A stretch of 64,000 nt of DNA from Thermococcus sp. Bubb.Bath (GTDB lineage Archaea > Methanobacteriota_B > Thermococci > Thermococcales > Thermococcaceae): assembly GCF_012027595.1 (NCBI RefSeq), contig NZ_SNUR01000001.1:842308-906307 (forward strand), written 5' to 3'. How positions within the stretch are numbered: the stretch's first letter is position 1; each line of letters begins with the position of its first letter. This document shows, one piece after another, positions 62,472 through 64,000 of this stretch. The position numbers and the translations under genes were made by a program. Below the pieces are notes generated by a model. The model was not told the DNA's origin and searched no databases. It was given only the letters and a program-made list of their open reading frames with translations.

Positions 62472-62918
62472 ATGTCCGATGAAGACCTCACCAGGGAAGT
62501 CCAGGAGCTCAAAAAGACCCTTGAAGCCATGAGGGCGAGCTTCGAGATCGTTTCTCAGATGGCCCAGTCCTACCTCCGGCTCCTCAACCTCTACGCAGAG
62601 TATGGAGGGCTGGGGGTGGACGTCGTCATCCCAGAGATAAAGCACGACCCCATAGCGAGGGAGATCGTGAAGATACTCTTCGACCTCAGGAGGGCGAACG
62701 TGAGCGAGATCGCAAGAGAACTCAAGGGAAGGCGCGGAAAGGCCTCACGCAACACCGTGAGGGCAAAGCTTGAGGAACTGGAGGAACTTGGAGTCGTGAG
62801 GGAAATTCCAGCAGAGGGAAGCAGGGGAAAGGTCTACGCGCTCTCCAGAGATGTGATCAAGAAGTGGTTAGACCTGATCGGAATGCCAATTAGGTTTGAG
62901 CAGACTAATGATGATTGA
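62472..62918 (+). CDS. Winged-helix transcriptional regulator with coiled-coil N-terminus
   Basis: 148 residues from ATG 62472. The first about 50 residues are a helical/coiled-coil region (TREVQELKKTLEAMRASFEIVSQMAQSYLRLL). The C-terminal half is a winged helix: HDPIAREIVKILFDLRRANVSEIARELKGRRGKASRNTVRAKLEELEELGVV, then a wing with a GSRGKVY turn. A palindrome spans its promoter. It is followed, ten bases after its stop, by an uncharacterised helical protein in the same operon. Confidence 0.83.
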   Translation: MSDEDLTREVQELKKTLEAMRASFEIVSQMAQSYLRLLNLYAEYGGLGVDVVIPEIKHDPIAREIVKILFDLRRANVSEIARELKGRRGKASRNTVRAKLEELEELGVVREIPAEGSRGKVYALSRDVIKKWLDLIGMPIRFEQTNDD

Positions 62919-62928
62919 GGTGGTTGAT

Positions 62929-63426
62929 ATGGTGAACGCGGAGAAGATTGAGAGGCTGGTTGACGAAATCGCTGAGGAAATGAAGAATGCAAAAAGCCCA
63001 GAGGAGCTCGATGCTCTAGAGAAAAAGGTGGATATGCTCGAAGACCTTATAGAGGCGGTCGAGGGCGACAAGGACATCGAGAAGGCGGCCCAGCTGATGG
63101 ACAAGATTGGGCCGATGATGGAGGACATCATAGGGCCGATAAAAGACCTCATCACCGAGCTATACAGCCCCGAGAAGATGGCGGCAATGGGCAAGAGCGT
63201 CGCCGACTTCTACAAGAACCTTGTTGAGGCTGGAATGGACAAGGAGACCGCCACGGAGCTGACGAAGGAGTACATGAAGAGTGTGAATGCCGCAAAGAGT
63301 CTGATGGAGATGCTCCAGGGCTTAATAGCAGGTAGAGGCGGACACAACGTCAACATAAACATACCCAGCAAACCGAAGAAGGTCAGGGAAGTCGAGATCG
63401 AGGAAGAGGAGGGGAGGGAAGAGTGA
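62929..63426 (+). CDS. Helical protein of unknown function in the wHTH operon
   Basis: 165 residues from ATG 62929, four bases after GAGGTGGT. It is nearly all helical and acidic in the first half (AEKIERLVDEIAEEMKNAK), with a repeated IGPMMEDIIGPIKDLI segment, a phasin-like middle (ELYSPEKMAAMGKSVADFYKNLVEAG) and a short charged C-terminal tail (VREVEIEEEEGREE). No membrane segment or motif. Its stop overlaps the start of the next gene (GTGA). Confidence 0.7.
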   Translation: MVNAEKIERLVDEIAEEMKNAKSPEELDALEKKVDMLEDLIEAVEGDKDIEKAAQLMDKIGPMMEDIIGPIKDLITELYSPEKMAAMGKSVADFYKNLVEAGMDKETATELTKEYMKSVNAAKSLMEMLQGLIAGRGGHNVNINIPSKPKKVREVEIEEEEGREE

Positions 63427-63638
63427 ACTTAGTCTGCTCTCCCCTTAAGCTTCTCTTTTTACACATCCCAAGGTTTCTCTTCCAAATTGCGGGAATAATT
63501 CGGATTGTCAATCGCGGAAAGAGGGCCTTCAAAAAGGCTCTGAAGAAGCAGGGCCTACCGGAAGATGTTGTTAATGTTCTCGTCGAGGAGTTCTCGGTGG
63601 ATGTTAACTGGAGAGAGATTCTAAGGAAAAATATGTAA
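63423..63638 (+). CDS. Small basic protein, third gene of the wHTH operon
   Basis: 71 residues from a GTG overlapping the preceding stop. The N-terminal hydrophobic stretch (LKLLFLHIPRFLFQIAGIIRIV) could insert into or lie along the membrane. It is followed by a basic helix (NRGKRAFKKALKKQG) and PEDVVNVLVEEFSVDVNWREIL. No family was recognised. It could anchor the preceding helical protein to the membrane; this is inference. Confidence 0.65.
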   Translation: MNLVCSPLKLLFLHIPRFLFQIAGIIRIVNRGKRAFKKALKKQGLPEDVVNVLVEEFSVDVNWREILRKNM

Positions 63639-63755
63639 ACTTAAACAGACTTTTGATTCTGACGATGAGTTCCCATTCTGAATCTCTAACTATAACATAG
63701 TGCCCGCACTATAAAATGGTCAAGAGGCAATCTTCATTCCACCTTTAGACCATAG

Positions 63756-63768
63756 AAAAATTTATAAA
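63756..63768 (+). promoter_or_regulatory. TATA box of tRNA-Leu
   Basis: AAAAATTTATAAA is a strong TATA element with an A-rich BRE, about 30 bp before the tRNA. The 158 bp between the preceding gene and the tRNA otherwise hold nothing recognisable. Confidence 0.75.
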
Positions 63769-63796
63769 CCCCGCTCAAGCCTTATAGTTTGGCGAC

Positions 63797-63884
63797 GCGG
63801 GGGTTGCCGAGCCTGGTCAAAGGCGCGGGATTGAGGGTCCCGTCCCGTAGGGGTTCCGGGGTTCAAATCCCCGCCCCCGCACCA
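63797..63884 (+). tRNA. tRNA-Leu (GAG)
   Basis: 88-nt class II tRNA with encoded CCA. The acceptor GCGGGGG pairs with CCCCCGC (63874-63880), discriminator A. The anticodon stem CGGGA/TCCCG encloses TTGAGGG with anticodon GAG. The long variable arm (GTCCCGTAGGGGTTCC) is typical of leucine tRNA. The T-arm is GGGGTTCAAATCCCC. Confidence 0.96.
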
Positions 63885-63887
63885 CAA

Positions 63888-64000
63888 CAGCCCTTTCTGA
63901 CGAAAGCGCTGGCGGAAAGATTGCGTGCTTTCTAAAAAAGGAAATTCTCGAGGGGGTTTACCAACAAAATTGTCGTTTCATAGGGTTTGCTCTCCTCAAG
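63888..64000 (+). repeat. Post-tRNA structured element, copy B (continues beyond the window)
   Basis: It begins four bases after the CCA with CAGC, a C-C mismatch, CTTTC, loop TGAC, GAAAG, GCTG (63888-63911). The stem differs from copy A but remains paired. GCGGAA, CGTGCTTT, GGTTTAC and a CATAGGGTTTGCTC block then follow in the same order as in copy A at 6953. The window ends inside it. It may be an RNA, a processing signal or a repeat tied to tRNA genes. Confidence 0.6.

Overview
The window reads as a chromosomal segment of a hyperthermophilic euryarchaeon of the order Thermococcales, most likely Thermococcus. The reasons are archaeal information-processing genes (TFB, FEN-1, a PIP-box protein, SMC/ScpA, Hef, CDC48, S19e, Nob1, Trm56), ether-lipid genes (mevalonate kinase, isopentenyl phosphate kinase, GGGP synthase, CDP-alcohol transferase), an ADP-forming acetyl-CoA synthetase, archaeal TATA boxes close to start codons, GGTGA/GGAGGTG ribosome sites and very dense gene packing. 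No rRNA, CRISPR array, insertion sequence or origin was recognised.

Layout. 1-3.5 kb: a secreted small protein followed by a translationally coupled five-gene ABC-transporter cassette. 3.5-7 kb: a secreted helical protein, an M24 peptidase and a PAP2-like membrane protein, then tRNA-Asn and a CAT-anticodon tRNA followed by a structured non-coding region. 7-14.9 kb: CDC48, a RuvC/YqgF-fold protein, a very acidic miniprotein, a helical-repeat protein, uridine phosphorylase, threonine synthase and a MEMO protein. 14.9-20.2 kb: a P-type proton ATPase and the mevalonate kinase/IPK/CinA-like operon. 20.2-29.4 kb: housekeeping genes (acetyl-CoA synthetase alpha, FEN-1, TFB, PDCD5, S19e, YhbY) with two frameshifted genes. 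29.4-32.8 kb: a PP-loop protein, a DNA glycosylase and an HTH-MNT/HEPN module flanked by coiled-coil genes, then two candidate C/D-box sRNAs. 32.8-41.3 kb: AK6/Fap7 and Nob1 (both small-subunit maturation), 5-oxoprolinase pxpABC, phosphoglycolate phosphatase, an M20 amidohydrolase, a vapB with a truncated vapC, and GGGP synthase. 41.5-51.8 kb: smc-scpA, Hef, archaemetzincin, CDP-alcohol transferase, Trm56 and a SAM hydrolase-like protein. 51.8-53.4 kb: a second HTH-MNT/HEPN module coupled to nadM. 53.4-63.6 kb: an accessory stretch rich in GNAT acetyltransferases, MFS transporters, an ammonium channel and three CPBP membrane proteases, then a winged-helix/helical/small protein operon. The window closes with tRNA-Leu(GAG) and a second copy of the post-tRNA element.

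Most notable observations. (1) The two HTH-MNT/HEPN modules share a 17-bp palindrome, GTTCA-N7-TGAAC. It occurs three times before one module and twice before the other, always at a 22-bp period and at the same distance from the ATG, which suggests a common, phased autoregulatory operator. (2) tRNA-CAT and tRNA-Leu are both followed by the same non-coding element, an imperfect hairpin with a covarying stem plus further conserved blocks. After tRNA-CAT it continues into a roughly 110-nt foldable region. (3) Two C/D-box sRNA candidates lie in tandem between a coiled-coil gene and AK6/Fap7. (4) Five genes look decayed or mis-sequenced: two with frameshifts, a truncated vapC, a GNAT missing its middle, and an MFS gene lacking a start codon for its upstream reading frame.

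Many minus-strand and plus-strand starts were moved inward from the longest open frame because a GGTG/GGAGG-type ribosome site sits 4-8 nt before an internal ATG, GTG or TTG. Functional names rest on motif recognition by eye; no database search was run.
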